From contig CAIMWO010000072.1 in NCBI GenBank assembly GCA_903845195.1, positions 1-32,387 on the forward strand: a stretch of DNA of 32,387 nt, read 5' to 3'. This DNA comes from an uncultured Phycisphaerales bacterium (GTDB lineage: Bacteria > Planctomycetota > Phycisphaerae > WQYP01). The position numbers were made by a program, and so were the translations under genes. This document shows positions 16,021 through 25,300 of the stretch, piece after piece (the first letter of the stretch is position 1; every line of letters starts with the position of its first letter). The notes beneath the pieces were generated by a model, which ran no database searches, was not told the origin of the DNA, and saw nothing but the letters and a program-made list of their open reading frames with translations.

Positions 16021-17088
16021 TCATGTGGGACGCTCGGCCCAGCGGCCGAACATGCGCTCATGGCCATACGGACCGGAGTTGTAGAGCAACAGCATGCGGC
16101 CATCGCGCAGCACCGCCAGATGATGCCGCCAGAAGTTCACCCCTTCGCGATCCGCAGCCTCGGCTTCCGTAAGGCGATCCACCCGCAAGATGGGCTGGTC
16201 CTGAACCTGCCAGCCGGTGATGGGCAATGCCTCGGATGTGAATGCCCAACCGGCCTGGGATGGAGCGGGCTCGCGCATCCACGGCGACTGTTCAACCGGG
16301 GCAGGCGATGTCGGACTGGCATTGAACATGCCCCACCAACCGCTGCCGGCGGAGGGGAACAATTGCATGGGTCCGACCCATCCGCTCGCCCAATGCCCAT
16401 GCCGCTGCACCGGTGCGATCATTTTTCCAAGCTTGCGTGCCACGGCGTCAGTCGGCGCCATGCTTGCAACCGCAAGGCTCGATCCCCACAAAGATTCCGG
16501 CTGATCGCGCTGCGGGACCTGCGGATACCCTTTGTAGAAAATGAGCACTTCCTGGCGATCCGGGAAATACCATCCGGTGGGGGAGTCGGCATGGTATCCG
16601 TCGAACGCATCGTCCGGGCCGACATCCACCAGGGGCTCTCGCTGAACATCCCAGGGACCGGCAAGATCGTCCGCCTTGGCAACCTGCACGACTTTGTGCG
16701 GCCCTTTGTGTGATGCGGTGAGCAGCCAGATGCGGCCGTCTGGACGCGCCGGTTCTGCGGGCTTGTACGGATTCATGATGATCCACGGCTTGTGGGCGGA
16801 ATCCAGCAGTTGATCTTGATTTCGGTACACAATCGGCCCCAATTTTTCGAGTTGGAGTTGATCGCCGTGGATACGGATGAGTGCCTGTGCATTGCAGCAA
16901 CCGGGTTTCTGATCATCGCCTCCCTGGGCGAAGTAGAACATGCGATAGGCCTTTGCGGATTCATCCCATACGACGCAAGGGTCACCGGTAACGTGCGCAT
17001 CAAAGGTCCCCGGCGCTCCGCGTGGGAGAATGCATCCAAGTCTCTGATATGTTGCAGGGGGCTTGAGAAGATGAAATTCACTTTGCAT
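16021..17088 (-). CDS. Beta-propeller glycosidase-like protein (GH43/GH32-type fold)
   Basis: The 355-residue protein has the look of a five-bladed beta-propeller glycosidase. Repeated Asp-containing blade motifs are seen: HVTGDPCVVWDESAKAYRMF near 32-51, DGRIWLLTASHKGPHKVV near 116-133, and FDGYHADSPTGWYFPDRQEV near 165-185. It ends with RDGRMLLLYNSGP, typical of the last blades. The precise family and catalytic acids cannot be assigned by eye, so the substrate is unknown. No signal peptide is visible, suggesting a cytosolic enzyme. It is the only minus-strand gene within the sugar-acid region and ends 13 bases from gnd, so the two converge. GAGG eight bases upstream supports the ATG at 17086-17088. 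Confidence 0.65.
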   Translation of the reverse strand: MQSEFHLLKPPATYQRLGCILPRGAPGTFDAHVTGDPCVVWDESAKAYRMFYFAQGGDDQKPGCCNAQALIRIHGDQLQLEKLGPIVYRNQDQLLDSAHKPWIIMNPYKPAEPARPDGRIWLLTASHKGPHKVVQVAKADDLAGPWDVQREPLVDVGPDDAFDGYHADSPTGWYFPDRQEVLIFYKGYPQVPQRDQPESLWGSSLAVASMAPTDAVARKLGKMIAPVQRHGHWASGWVGPMQLFPSAGSGWWGMFNASPTSPAPVEQSPWMREPAPSQAGWAFTSEALPITGWQVQDQPILRVDRLTEAEAADREGVNFWRHHLAVLRDGRMLLLYNSGPYGHERMFGRWAERPT

Positions 17089-17213
17089 TCTTGGGCCTCG
17101 ATCGAATTGTCCAACGATCGGTGCCTACCGTATGGATTGCATTCTTATGAGTCAAGCAAACCCGATTCACGCATGATATCCAGCAGAATCGGCGTCGGCG
17201 TCCGTTACCGGGC

Positions 17214-17242
17214 TTGGCATGGATAACGCGTGCTTGTATCGT
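17214..17242 (+). promoter_or_regulatory. Candidate promoter for the Ldh_2-family oxidoreductase gene
   Basis: TTGGCA (17214-17219, 5/6) and TATCGT (17237-17242, 4/6) are separated by exactly 17 bases. They lie in the 195-base divergent gap, about 40 bases before the ATG at 17284. Confidence 0.45.
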
Positions 17243-17283
17243 AGGCGTTCTGGTTGAATGTACTGTTTTGGAGCAGCTTTTCC

Positions 17284-18378
17284 ATGGCCACCAGTTATCT
17301 TGTGCCTGTCCAATTGCATAATAGTTTGGTAGCGGCGGCCTATCGCCATCGCGGCTACAGCCAACAGGAAGCGGAGGCCGGGGCGCGGTTCTCGGAGCTG
17401 ACCGCCTGGCATGGCATCAAGACGCACAATGCCATCAAGGCGCTGCACCTCGATGAGTTGTTCGGCTCAAAGGCCGGAGGCTGCAAGCCGGGTGCGACCA
17501 TCGAAAAGCTTCCGAGCAAATTCAAAGCGGTCGAAAAGTGGAACGCCAATCGCAAACTCGGTCAGGCCGTGGCTTTCGAGGCGATGGACCGCGCCATGAA
17601 ACTCGCCGATGAATACGGCACCGGCATTGTCGCCGTGGATAACGCCTTCCATTACCTCTGGGGCGGCGGCTATGTCATAGACGCGGCCAACAAAGGCTAC
17701 ATCGCCTACACCTGTTGCACCGCGGCACTCGCGGAAGTTGTTCCCTTCGGCGGAAAATACCCGACGCTGGGCACCAACCCGCACTCGTGGGGCTTCCCCA
17801 CGCAGGACGTCATCGGCTTTCCCATCTGTATCGACTGGGCCACCAGCATTGTTGCCATGGGCCGCGTGCAGCAATTCGTCCGCGAAGGCAAACAGCTCGC
17901 TCCCGGCAGCGGCGTCGACGAGCACGGCAACGAAACTACCGACCCCAATAAAATCAAAGCCCTCTTCCCCTTCGGCCAGCACAAAGGTTACGGCCTCTCG
18001 CTGATCGACGAACTTTACGCGGCTTATATCGGCGGAAGCCTGCCGACCATCCGCAATCGCTGGGACAAAGTGCCTGCGGGTGAAAAGGGTACGTGCTGTT
18101 TCTTCTTTCAGTGCATCCGCCCTGATGCCATCAGTTCTGGCACCTTCGGTGCCGGCCGCGATCAGAAAGCCAACGTGAAAGCAGTGATCGCCGACATCCT
18201 CGGCCACGGCAATGAAAAGGCTATGCTGCCCGGCCAGATCGAAGCGAATAGCGCAGCGCTCAGCGCCAAGTATCAGGGACTCTTATTTACGCAGGCCGAA
18301 GTGGACGCCCTCAAGCACATCGCTGCCGAATGCAGCTTCAAACTCGACATAACTACTCTGAAGAATGTTGCACTCTGA
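17284..18378 (+). CDS. Malate/L-lactate dehydrogenase superfamily oxidoreductase (Ldh_2, YlbC/YiaK type)
   Basis: This 364-residue NAD(P)H-dependent enzyme belongs to a family that includes ureidoglycolate, L-sulfolactate, 2,3-diketo-L-gulonate and malate dehydrogenases, which reduce 2-oxoacids. The catalytic His is probably His 43 in TAWHGIKTH. The cofactor-binding patterns LGTNPHSWGFPT near 163-174 and FPFGQHKGYGLSLIDELYAA near 228-247 are typical. The substrate is not defined by sequence; the neighbours favour a sugar acid. ATG at 17284 (GGAG at 17270-17273) is chosen over an upstream in-frame TTG at 17254 because alignment usually begins at this point. It is preceded by a candidate promoter and followed directly by an unrelated unknown gene. 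Confidence 0.85.
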   Translation: MATSYLVPVQLHNSLVAAAYRHRGYSQQEAEAGARFSELTAWHGIKTHNAIKALHLDELFGSKAGGCKPGATIEKLPSKFKAVEKWNANRKLGQAVAFEAMDRAMKLADEYGTGIVAVDNAFHYLWGGGYVIDAANKGYIAYTCCTAALAEVVPFGGKYPTLGTNPHSWGFPTQDVIGFPICIDWATSIVAMGRVQQFVREGKQLAPGSGVDEHGNETTDPNKIKALFPFGQHKGYGLSLIDELYAAYIGGSLPTIRNRWDKVPAGEKGTCCFFFQCIRPDAISSGTFGAGRDQKANVKAVIADILGHGNEKAMLPGQIEANSAALSAKYQGLLFTQAEVDALKHIAAECSFKLDITTLKNVAL

Positions 18379-18388
18379 GGAACAGACG

Positions 18389-19150
18389 ATGGGCATGCAT
18401 TTTGGCGTGATTGCGGCAAAGACTAGTTGGACAGCGTTGTTGGCAGCGCTAGCCGAATCGTTCGGGGAGTTCTCCGATCGAGGTTCAGTCGAGCCGACCG
18501 CCGAAGCCCCATTTGAGCGCGGCGAGGATGGTATTCTGGCAGGAGAGCTGGATGGTTGTTCTTTCGTTTTGGATAGTTCAATGCTTCTTTCCGCTTCCGA
18601 GTATGACAAATTGCGGGATGTCTCAGTACGGATAGACTCGCTGCTAGTGGCTTGCGTAGCCGAAACAGTAAGCGGGTCTTTTGGCCTCTTTGTCGCCGAT
18701 AGGGGGAAGGTGGTACGCCTCTATTGGAACTGCACTTCGGCTCTCTTCCAGGCGCTCCAGATTGGCAACCAGTTACCATGCGAATCAGAAGTGCCTGTGG
18801 AGGAAATTGACGGGGCCGGATTATTTGCAGCCATGCGCCAGTTCGGCCTTGATTTTGAGAAGTGGTATAGACAAGGAACCAGACAAGCTTACGTCTGGAA
18901 ATTCAACGATGCGGAAACAGAGAACGACCTTTCTCCAGGTGGGAAAGGCCCACTGAGTTTGGCAATCGCAGAGCACGAAAAACAATTCAGTATACCCACG
19001 AACAAACGGTCGCAACCAACCGTAGTCTCACGCAGAATGTCCGACGGTTCAACCGGGTACGACATTGTGAGTTCCCCATCGTCCGTAGCCAAAAACAAGT
19101 CACAGCGATCATTCCTGTCGAAAATTTGGCTGAGAGTCTTGGGCCGTTGA
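18389..19150 (+). CDS. Unknown soluble protein, lower GC than neighbours
   Basis: I cannot assign this 253-residue protein to a family. It is soluble, with no signal peptide or membrane helix. Visible features are an N-terminal segment GVIAAKTSWTALLAALAESF, probably helical, a central beta-rich part containing LLVACVAETVSGSFGLFVAD and RLYWNCTSALFQAL, and a polar, probably disordered C-terminus with many Ser, Lys and Gln. GAGGAA at 18377-18382 supports ATG at 18389, ten bases after the oxidoreductase stop. Base composition and codon use are less GC-biased than the flanking enzymes, which hints at recent acquisition. The size and acidic first half would not be out of place in an immunity-type protein, but nothing here demonstrates that. 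Confidence 0.65.
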   Translation: MGMHFGVIAAKTSWTALLAALAESFGEFSDRGSVEPTAEAPFERGEDGILAGELDGCSFVLDSSMLLSASEYDKLRDVSVRIDSLLVACVAETVSGSFGLFVADRGKVVRLYWNCTSALFQALQIGNQLPCESEVPVEEIDGAGLFAAMRQFGLDFEKWYRQGTRQAYVWKFNDAETENDLSPGGKGPLSLAIAEHEKQFSIPTNKRSQPTVVSRRMSDGSTGYDIVSSPSSVAKNKSQRSFLSKIWLRVLGR

Positions 19151-19214
19151 GGCATTCGGTGAAATTTGCGTCTGGGAACTGGAAAACTGTCTTACTCAAC
19201 ATGAAGGATATCCT

Positions 19215-20006
19215 ATGTATACTCCCTTTAGCATCACCAACAAAATCGTGCTCGTCACCGGCGGTACTTCCGGCATTGGTCGCGCCATCGCACTTGGATG
19301 TGCCGAGGCTGGTGCAAAGGTGGTTGCTGGATCGACCAATCCTGACAAGGTTGCGGCGATTAAGAAAGAACTGGCGGCGTTTGGGAAAGATCACGATGCC
19401 ACGCCGATGAACGTCGCCGATGAGGCGAGCGTCAAGGCGGCGTTTGAGTTTGCGGTGAAGAAGTATGGGCGGGTGGATGCGGTTGTGAACTCGGCTGGCG
19501 TGATCAAGCGGCAACCGTCGCTGGACATGCCGGTGGAAGAATTCCGCCGCATCGTGGACGTCAACCTCACCGGCACTTTCATCGTCAACCAGGCCGCCGG
19601 CCGCGTCATGAAAGGGCAGACGCCCGACGCCCACGGCGAGCGCGGCAGCATCGTGAATATCGCCTCACTCAATTCCTACATCTCCCTTACTGAAGTCCTC
19701 GCCTACGCCTCCTCGAAGTCCGGCGTCCTGGGCATTATTCGCGGCCTCGCCAACGAATGGGCCCAGTACGGCATTCGCGTCAACGGCATCGCCCCCGGCG
19801 TCTTCCCCACCGATCTCAACCGCAAACTGATCGAAGGCACACCCCGCGGCGAATTCCTGAAGGCCCACACCCCCGCTGGACGCTTCGGAAAAGCCGAAGA
19901 ACTCGTCGGTGCCGCGATTTACCTGATGAGTCCCGCGGCCAGCTACACCAACGGCCACACCATCATCGTCGATGGCGGCTTCATCACCCGCGGCGTCGGC
20001 GTGTAA
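19215..20006 (+). CDS. SDR-family oxidoreductase (gluconate 5-dehydrogenase / KduD-like)
   Basis: A classical short-chain dehydrogenase of 263 residues. The cofactor motif TGGTSGIG is at 15-22, NSAG at 92-95, the catalytic Asn in VDVNLTGTF near 117, and the catalytic Tyr and Lys in YASSK at 164-168. The region after NSAG (GVIKRQPSLDMPVEEF) and the tail YTNGHTIIVDGGF resemble gluconate 5-dehydrogenases and 2-keto-3-deoxygluconate (KduD-type) dehydrogenases. Specificity within SDRs cannot be fixed by eye. AAGGA at 19204-19208 serves the ATG. Together with the UxaC-like, hydroxyacid and YlbC-type enzymes upstream it supports a sugar-acid route. Confidence 0.9.
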   Translation: MYTPFSITNKIVLVTGGTSGIGRAIALGCAEAGAKVVAGSTNPDKVAAIKKELAAFGKDHDATPMNVADEASVKAAFEFAVKKYGRVDAVVNSAGVIKRQPSLDMPVEEFRRIVDVNLTGTFIVNQAAGRVMKGQTPDAHGERGSIVNIASLNSYISLTEVLAYASSKSGVLGIIRGLANEWAQYGIRVNGIAPGVFPTDLNRKLIEGTPRGEFLKAHTPAGRFGKAEELVGAAIYLMSPAASYTNGHTIIVDGGFITRGVGV

Positions 20007-20045
20007 GGTCGCAATGGTGCCTCGCCAAGCAAGACGAACTGAATC

Positions 20046-21146
20046 TCAGCCACCAAAGAGCGGCAATTGATCGCCGTTTTGCAGGGGGCGGCGGAAACGC
20101 TCAAGACAGATCGGTGCAACGCCGTCGGGTACATTGAGCCCCAGCCGGCTCGTGGTCTTTTGAAACATTTCCTTGAACTGCTCCGCAAATACGCCATGAC
20201 CGCGCATGCGTTCATGGAAGTCGCTGGAGTTCAACTTATCATCACGCAGCGATTCGATGCGATGCAGAATCTTGTTTTTGCGGTCGGGAAAATGCTGCTC
20301 CACCCACTGCACGAACAGATCTTTGACCGCATACGGTAGTCGAAGCACTTGAAATCCCGCCGTGCGGGCCCCGGCATCACGGGCCGCTTCAAGGATGGGA
20401 AGCATTTCATGATCTGTAAGCCCGGGCACCACCGGCGCCACCATGACGCCCACGGGAACGCCCGCAGCGGTGAGCCTGCGAATCGCTTCCAGCCGGCGGG
20501 CCGGCGTACTCGTCCGCGGCTCCATGATCTGGGTGAGGTGTGGATCGAGCGTCGTAATGGAAATCAGCACGCGAACACCCTGCCAACTGGCCATTCCGGA
20601 AAGAATATCGAGATCGCGCATCACCAGGGCGTTCTTCGTGATGATTCCCACGGGATTGTGGAATTCCGCCAGTACCTCCAGACACCGCCGCGTGATCTGC
20701 AATTTGCGTTCGATGGGCTGATAGCAATCGGTGATGCTGCTGATGCAGATCATTTCCGGCTGCCATCTGGGGGAGTAGAGGGCCGCACGCAGCAGTTCCG
20801 GTGCGTCGTGCTTAACGAGAATTTTGGTTTCAAAATCAAACCCGGCGGACATACCGAGATACTCGTGAGTGGGTCGGGCAAAACAATAAATGCAGCCGTG
20901 CTCGCAGCCGCGATAAGGATTCAGCGACGTTCTGAAAGGAATATCCGGACTATCGTTGTGCGTAAGTATGGATTGTGTGCTGTCAGGGATGAATTGGGTG
21001 AGAGGCAAATTCCGGTTTGCTGCCTTCCCGTCCTCATCCACGGGCGCATCAGGAAGATCCGGGTCGAGTTCATAGCGTGTGGACTCGAACCGATTGGTAG
21101 GATTTGCCGCCGCGCCGCGGCCGTGAAGCGGATTCAGAGTACTCAT
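20046..21146 (-). CDS. PA0069-family radical SAM protein
   Basis: This 366-residue protein carries the radical SAM [4Fe-4S] motif CEHGCIYC (Cys 81, 85, 88; C-x3-C-x2-C) after LNPYRG, in the arrangement of the PA0069/COG1533 group, which is related to spore photoproduct lyase. The N-terminus (RGAAANPTNRFE) and the VMVAPVVPGLTDHEM block in the C-terminal half are typical of this family. The reaction is unknown in most members; DNA repair is suspected from the relationship but unproven. TAAGGTGA (complement of 21153-21160) precedes the ATG. A candidate promoter lies in the divergent gap shared with the transglutaminase cluster. Confidence 0.9.
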   Translation of the reverse strand: MSTLNPLHGRGAAANPTNRFESTRYELDPDLPDAPVDEDGKAANRNLPLTQFIPDSTQSILTHNDSPDIPFRTSLNPYRGCEHGCIYCFARPTHEYLGMSAGFDFETKILVKHDAPELLRAALYSPRWQPEMICISSITDCYQPIERKLQITRRCLEVLAEFHNPVGIITKNALVMRDLDILSGMASWQGVRVLISITTLDPHLTQIMEPRTSTPARRLEAIRRLTAAGVPVGVMVAPVVPGLTDHEMLPILEAARDAGARTAGFQVLRLPYAVKDLFVQWVEQHFPDRKNKILHRIESLRDDKLNSSDFHERMRGHGVFAEQFKEMFQKTTSRLGLNVPDGVAPICLERFRRPLQNGDQLPLFGG

Positions 21147-21170
21147 AACTAATCACCTTACATATACCGA

Positions 21171-21200
21171 ACGATAGCCGCAAGGCGATAGGCAAGTCAA
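21171..21200 (-). promoter_or_regulatory. Candidate promoter for the radical SAM gene
   Basis: Read on the minus strand, TTGACT (21200-21195, 5/6) and TATCGT (21176-21171, 4/6) are 18 bases apart, about 25 bases before the ATG of the radical SAM gene. The -10 has the same TATCGT form as the one at 17237. Confidence 0.4.
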
Positions 21201-21303
21201 GAAGATGGGAGTCCGTGGGCCTCGCGTGAATGTTCGATTTGGCGTTGGAGCATGCAAACAACAGGCGCTAGACTCAAATGGAAAATATTTGGAGACGAAC
21301 GGA

Positions 21304-22227
21304 ATGCCTGACGTAACCGCCACATCGCGACTCTTGAAGATTCGCCACACCACGCACTATCGCTACGATCGACCCGTTCAGCGGTCGAGCCATAGGCTGC
21401 ACTTGCGGCCGATCGAAGACTGGAAACAAAGCGTCCGTTCGTACCGTCTTTCGGTCACGCCCAGTGTGAATATCACGGAATTCGAGGACGTATTCGGAAA
21501 CTTCATGGCGAATTTTGACATCACGTATCCCTACAGCGAGTTGGTGATTGCCGCCGAAAGCGAAGTGGAGGTTCTGGATGTCGATCCCTTCTCCTTCACG
21601 CGGACGCTCGGCCAGCGGCCGACGTTCCCGCTTTCCTGGATGCCCTGGGAATTGAAGATCCTCACCCCGTACCTAACGCCGCAGGAACTCCCCGATACGC
21701 AGCTCAAGGAAATATACGACTACGCATGGAGTTTCGCCCAGCGGAACAAGAATGATGTGCTGGAAACGCTGTTCGACATCAACCTGACGTTATTCCGTGA
21801 ATTCCATTACCTCCCCGGCGTCACGCATTTGGCGACCACCGCCTTCGACGTGCTCACCGCCAAGCAGGGCGTCTGCCAGGATTTCGCGAATCTTTTCATC
21901 GCGATGGCGCGGCTTCTCTGGATACCTGCACGCTACGTCTGCGGTTACATCTACACCGGCAATACCGGAGAACACGCGACACGATCGGACGCGTCCCACG
22001 CGTGGGTACAACTCTATATTCCGGGTGTCGGATGGAAAGGCTTCGACCCCACCAATGGCGTGTTGCCGAATCTGGATCACGTTCGAGTGGGATATGGCCG
22101 CAATTATCGCGATACGGCACCGACGTCAGGCACTCTTTATGGCAGTGCGTGCGAGAACATGGAAGTGAAAGTGCAGGTCGAGATCGTCGGCGCACCCGCC
22201 GCGCCGGCTGTTCCTGCTCCCGCCTGA
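21304..22227 (+). CDS. Transglutaminase-like protein with Bact_transglu_N domain
   Basis: The 307-residue protein starts with the beta-rich N-terminal domain typical of bacterial transglutaminase-like proteins (IRHTTHYRYDRPVQRSSHRL at 13-32) and then has the papain-like core. The triad is complete: Cys 191 in GVCQDF, His 232 in SHAW and Asp 248 in FDPTNG. Members of this family act as amidases or peptidases, or transfer acyl groups. It lacks a signal peptide, so it should be cytosolic. GGAG at 21291-21294 supports ATG at 21304; the frame is open further upstream but without a better start. It is the first gene of a six-gene amide-chemistry cluster. Confidence 0.93.
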   Translation: MPDVTATSRLLKIRHTTHYRYDRPVQRSSHRLHLRPIEDWKQSVRSYRLSVTPSVNITEFEDVFGNFMANFDITYPYSELVIAAESEVEVLDVDPFSFTRTLGQRPTFPLSWMPWELKILTPYLTPQELPDTQLKEIYDYAWSFAQRNKNDVLETLFDINLTLFREFHYLPGVTHLATTAFDVLTAKQGVCQDFANLFIAMARLLWIPARYVCGYIYTGNTGEHATRSDASHAWVQLYIPGVGWKGFDPTNGVLPNLDHVRVGYGRNYRDTAPTSGTLYGSACENMEVKVQVEIVGAPAAPAVPAPA

Positions 22228-22280
22228 TGGCTGGCGATGCAGCACGCAATCCTTATAATGCTTCCAGCGGGTAAATCAGT

Positions 22281-22351
22281 AGAGGAAACGTGAGATGCCG
22301 TACAACATGCCGCAGTGGCATGGCGGCGATGATCTTTTGCGGAGTTCCTCT
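22281..22351 (+). promoter_or_regulatory. Structured leader before the DUF2126 gene
   Basis: Nested inverted repeats can fold: AGAGGAA (22281-22287) with TTCCTCT (22345-22351), GCCG (22297-22300) with CGGC (22324-22327), and CATGCC (22306-22311) with GGCATG (22317-22322). The outer stem abuts the GGAG (22341-22344) that serves the ATG at 22354. A TATAAT at 22254-22259 lies upstream but lacks a good -35. No known riboswitch class is recognised. Confidence 0.35.
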
Positions 22352-22375
22352 GCATGGCCATTCTTGTCGCCCTGA
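22295..22375 (+). other. Possible 26-codon upstream frame overlapping the DUF2126 start
   Basis: ATG at 22295 has AGAGG nine bases upstream and reads MPYNMPQWHGGDDLL and on to a TGA at 22373-22375, out of frame with and past the ATG at 22354. It could couple translation to the downstream gene, but the length is short enough to arise by chance. Confidence 0.2.
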
Positions 22376-25300
22376 ACCACGTCACGCATTACAAGTATGA
22401 TCGGCCGGTCGCGATGTCTCCGCATATCGTGCGGTTGCGGACTGCGCCGCACGCGCGGACGCCGATCCACGCCTATTCCCTCAAGATCACCCCCGAGCAG
22501 CATTTCATCAACTGGCAGCAGGATCCGTATTCGAATTACCTCGGGCGGCTGGTGTTTCCGGAGCCCACGCGGGAGTTTCGCGTTGAAGTGGATCTGGTCG
22601 CTGAAATGACCGTCATCAATCCGTTCGATTTCTTTGTTGCGGCAGAAGCGGAAAAATATCCATTCGAATACGAACCGGTGCTGCGGAAGGAATTGCAGCC
22701 GTATTTCGAAGTGTCGCCTGCCGGGCCGGAACTTGCGGCACTGGTGGCCAAGCTGCGGAGAAAAGGAGTCGTCACCGTCGATTATCTGGTGGAGATCAAT
22801 GCCACGATCAACCGGCTGCTGAAATACTTGATTCGGATGGAGCCGGGCGTGCAATCGCCCGAGGAAACGCTGCGGCTCAAATGCGGATCATGCCGGGATT
22901 TTGCGTGGCTGATGGTGCAGACGCTGCGGCATTTGGGTTTGGCGGCCCGGTTTGCGTCGGGTTATTTGATTCAACTGACGGCGGACGTCAAATCCCTCGA
23001 CGGACCGTCTGGACCGGAGCGGGATTTCACCGACCTGCACGCTTGGACCGAAGTCTACATCCCCGGCGCCGGATGGATCGGCCTGGACGCCACCAGCGGC
23101 TTGCTCACCGGCGAGGGGCATATCCCGCTGGCCTGCACCGCCGATCCTTCCTCCGCCGCGCCGATCACTGGAAACGTCGATAGATGCGAAGTCGAATTTT
23201 CCCACACCATGTCCGTACGCCGATTCTACGAAGACCCCCGCGTCACCAAACCCTATACAGAGGATCAGTGGCAGGAAATCGAATCGCTCGGGCATCTCGT
23301 CGATGAACACCTCAAGAAGGGCGACGTACGCCTCACCATGGGCGGCGAACCGACCTTCGTTTCGATCGACGATATGGACGGTCCGGAATGGAACACTACC
23401 GCGTTGGGCGCCAAGAAACGGCAACTCTCAGGAAAACTCATCAAGCGATTGCGCCAGCGGTTTGCCCCGGGCGGCGCATTGCACTACGGGCAGGGCAAAT
23501 GGTATCCCGGCGAGAGCCTGCCTCGGTGGGCTCTCTCGTGCTATTGGCGCAAGGATGGCGTTCCGATCTGGAACGATCCCAAGCTCATTGCCGATGATGA
23601 CCAGAAACTCGGCCATTCCGATATCGATGCCCAGCGTTTCATCGTGGAATTGTCACGCCGGCTGGGGGTGGGTCCCGATCACCTGATCCCCGGATACGAA
23701 GACGTCTGGTATTACCTGTGGAAAGAACGGCGACTGCCGGTGAATGTCGATCCGCTCACCAATGATCTCAAGAACGAGGAAGACCGTAAACGTTTGGCGA
23801 AAATCTTCGAACACGGATTGGGGAAGGTCATTGGCTATGCATTGCCAATTCATGCCACGGGCAATCCCCGGGCCCGCTGGAAAAGCGGCCCATGGTTCTT
23901 CCGTTCCGAGCGCATGTACCTGATGCCCGGCGACTCGCCCATGGGTTTTCGTCTCCCGCTGGACAGCCTGCCCTGGGTCGCCAAAAGCGACTTTCCGTGG
24001 ATCTATGAGCGCGACGCGTGGGAGGACCTGCCTCCGCTGCCGCCGCCACGATCGATCACTCAGTCCTTTCTGGTTCGACCGTCGGACGCGGCCGTGCCTG
24101 AAGGTTTTCAGGAGCAGGTTGCGGCATCGGGAGGAATCCCCGCACAAGGTGAATCATCGCCGGACACGATCCGGACCGCCCTCTGCACCGAAGCACGCGG
24201 TGGAACGGTTCACATATTCCTTCCGCCCCTGAGATTTTTTGAAGATTACCTCGATCTGGTCGCCAACATCGAAGCGACCGCCAGCGCGCTGGCGATGCCG
24301 GTCGTCATCGAAGGCTACACGCCACCGCACGACTCTCGCGTCAATCACATCAAAGTGACGCCGGACCCTGGCGTCATCGAAGTGAACGTGCACCCGCTGA
24401 ACAGTTGGGATGAAGCCGTCACCGTCACCACCGGCCTGTACGAAGATGCCTACTATTCGCGGCTGGGCACCGAAAAATTCATGCTCGACGGCAAGCATTC
24501 CGGCACCGGCGGCGGCAATCACATTGTCATCGGCGGCGCAACGCCTGCGGATTCGCCCTTTCTTCGCCGGCCAGACCTGCTCAAGAGCCTCGTCGCTTAC
24601 TGGCACAATCATCCCTCCCTCAGCTACCTCTTCTCCGGAACGTTCATCGGACCGACCTGCCAGGCGCCGCGCGTCGATGAAGGCCGCGCCGACAATACGT
24701 ATGAGCTCGAAATCGCCATGCGACAACTGCCCGATCCGATACCGCGCGGCCCTTTGCACCAACCCTGGCTGGTCGATCGCATCTTCCGCAACCTGCTCAT
24801 AGACCTCACCGGCAACACGCACCGGGCGGAATTCTGCATCGACAAGCTCTACTCTCCCGATTCCTCCAGCGGCCGCCTCGGACTGGTCGAATTCCGCGGC
24901 TTCGAAATGCCCCCCCATCCCCGCATGAGCCTGACGCAACAACTGCTTCTGCGCGCCTTGATCGCGCGCTTCTGGGAGAAACCCTACACGCAGGAACTCG
25001 TACGATGGAACACAGAATTGCACGACCGTTTCCTTCTGCCCCACTTCGTCTCGGCAGATCTCGACGATGTGCTGCAGGACACCCAGCAAGCTGGCTTCCC
25101 GTTGAAACGCCAATGGTTCGCTCCGCACTTCGAATTTCGTTTCCCCATCCTGGGCAGCATCGACGTCCAAAGCACAGGCGGCATGCACATGGAGCTGCGC
25201 TCTGCCATCGAGCCCTGGAATGTCCTGGGCGAAGAGCCCGGCGGCGGCGGCACGGTGCGTTTCGTCGACTCTTCACTCGAACGCCTCCAGGTCAAAGTCA

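Noticed and set aside
21245..21274. TTGGAG ... TAGACT as promoter of the transglutaminase cluster
   Set aside because: Only 3/6 and 4/6 matches with an 18-base spacer, too weak to call. The true promoter of the cluster may use another sigma factor.
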